5,870 nucleotides of DNA, taken from assembly GCA_020696885.1 (NCBI GenBank), contig JAJFMS010000263.1:1-5870 (forward strand), read 5' to 3'. The notes under the pieces were generated by a model. The model was not told the DNA's origin. It made no database searches and saw nothing but the letters and a program-made list of their open reading frames with translations. The stretch is from Armatimonadota bacterium. GTDB lineage: Bacteria > Armatimonadota > SYMT01. A program made the position numbers and the translations under genes. This document shows, piece by piece, positions 5,152 through 5,870 of this stretch (positions are counted from its first letter, which is position 1; each line of letters starts with the position of its first letter).

Positions 5152-5870
5152 TTGTTCGGACGTACGGCCCCTCGCTTTCAGTCGCTTCGCCTCGCAGCCG
5201 CTCCCCGTGCCGCCCGCCGCGGGTTCACGCTCATCGAGCTGCTCGTGGTGATCGCGATCATCGCCATCCTGGCCGCCATTCTGTTCCCGGTTTTCGCCCG
5301 AGCCCGCGAGGCGGCTCGGCAGACGTCGTGCCTTTCCAACGTGCGCCAGTTGGGAATGGGCTTCACGATGTACTTCCAGGACTACGACGAGATGTTCCCG
5401 ATGGTGAAGGGCAACTCACCGTGGACCGCGTCGATGCAGCCGTACATCCGCAACCAGAAGATGCTGCGGTGTCCCAGTGACCCGAGCCAGAACTGGGAAG
5501 TGCCGCTCACGGGCCAGACCGCCATCCGCAACACCTCGTACACGCTCAACGGTTACCTGGCCCCGGGCAATTCCACCGACGCGCAGGGTGGTAATTTCCC
5601 GTTCATCGGCGGCATCGCGAAGCCGGCCAGCGTGATCGTCCTGACCGAGAGCAACGCCAATCGGACCGGGTCCTACTTCCACGCTCACACGTGGAATCCG
5701 CCGGCTTCCACCAGCCACTGGCTCGCCGCGCTGGATCTGCCGGACGATATTGAGCCGAACCGGCACGGCGACCGCTTCAACGCCGCGTTCCTCGATGGAC
5801 ACGCCAAGTCGGTGAAGTGGAGCCAGGTGTGGTGGCGCGATGCGAGCTTCACCCCGCCGCTGAAGGGGAA
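5152..5870 (+). CDS. prepilin-like protein with H-X9-DG motif, 3' end outside window
   Basis: Frame 1 stays open to the window end (239 codons seen). From TTG 5152 a 24-residue basic leader ends in RRG, followed by F25-T-L-I-E29. This is the type IV prepilin cleavage site: cut after G24, N-methylated F25 and the E+5 residue. A hydrophobic helix runs to about 45, then [20 protein letters not shown] (45-64), [17 protein letters not shown] (67-83) and LRCPSD (C107). H205-x9-D215-G216 is the H-X9-DG motif of the DUF1559-type family. Such proteins are exported through prepilin peptidase and assemble in, or act beside, type II secretion/type IV pilus-like machines; individual roles are mostly unknown and genomes of Armatimonadota and Planctomycetota carry many paralogues. 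Starting at ATG 5107 would lengthen the leader by 15 residues but has no ribosome site. The structured leader before it hints at post-transcriptional control. Confidence 0.93.
   Translation, partial: MFGRTAPRFQSLRLAAAPRAARRGFTLIELLVVIAIIAILAAILFPVFARAREAARQTSCLSNVRQLGMGFTMYFQDYDEMFPMVKGNSPWTASMQPYIRNQKMLRCPSDPSQNWEVPLTGQTAIRNTSYTLNGYLAPGNSTDAQGGNFPFIGGIAKPASVIVLTESNANRTGSYFHAHTWNPPASTSHWLAALDLPDDIEPNRHGDRFNAAFLDGHAKSVKWSQVWWRDASFTPPLKG

Noticed and set aside
5416..5802. 128-codon - strand frame inside the prepilin gene
   Set aside because: Antisense shadow of a frame carrying clear prepilin and H-X9-DG motifs.

Overview
The window is GC-rich, densely coding on the + strand, and reads as a bacterial chromosome from the Armatimonadota or the neighbouring Planctomycetota/Verrucomicrobiota world. 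Armatimonadota is the best guess. The last gene is a prepilin-like protein whose N-terminus ([20 protein letters not shown], then [17 protein letters not shown]) and H-X9-DG C-terminal motif are the style seen in large numbers in Armatimonadota. The paired DUF1553 (PSD1) and DUF1501 proteins at the left are also typical of these phyla. The phylum call is inference from protein style; no rRNA or other marker is present.

Left block (1-3107): the C-terminal end of a PSD1/DUF1553 protein, a 94-bp gap holding a short tandem repeat, a complete SAM-dependent O-methyltransferase of the plant-COMT/acetylserotonin-OMT type, and, 7 bp later, a complete Tat-exported DUF1501 protein. The three look like one transcription unit. 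DUF1553 and DUF1501 genes are normally direct neighbours, so the methyltransferase between them is the unusual part.

Middle (3108-3526): 419 bp with no credible gene, lower in GC and rich in inverted repeats. A 30-nt hub at 3243-3272 has its reverse complement split over two downstream sites (15/16 and 16/16 matches) in a crossing, pseudoknot-like order. Two further hairpins lie between the arms of the first pair. This is the strongest unexplained structure in the window.

Right block: a membrane-anchored ankyrin-repeat protein (3527-4942, about 11 repeats, two with insertions), a 209-bp gap with an AT-rich promoter-like patch and four consecutive hairpins, and then the prepilin-like gene (TTG start at 5152, running off the window). 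The last hairpin ends directly against the Shine-Dalgarno sequence of the prepilin gene, so a structured, possibly regulatory 5' leader is plausible.

There are no tRNAs, rRNAs, CRISPR arrays or transposase genes. All coding assignments are from motif recognition by eye; RNA structures are hand-found pairings without energy calculation.
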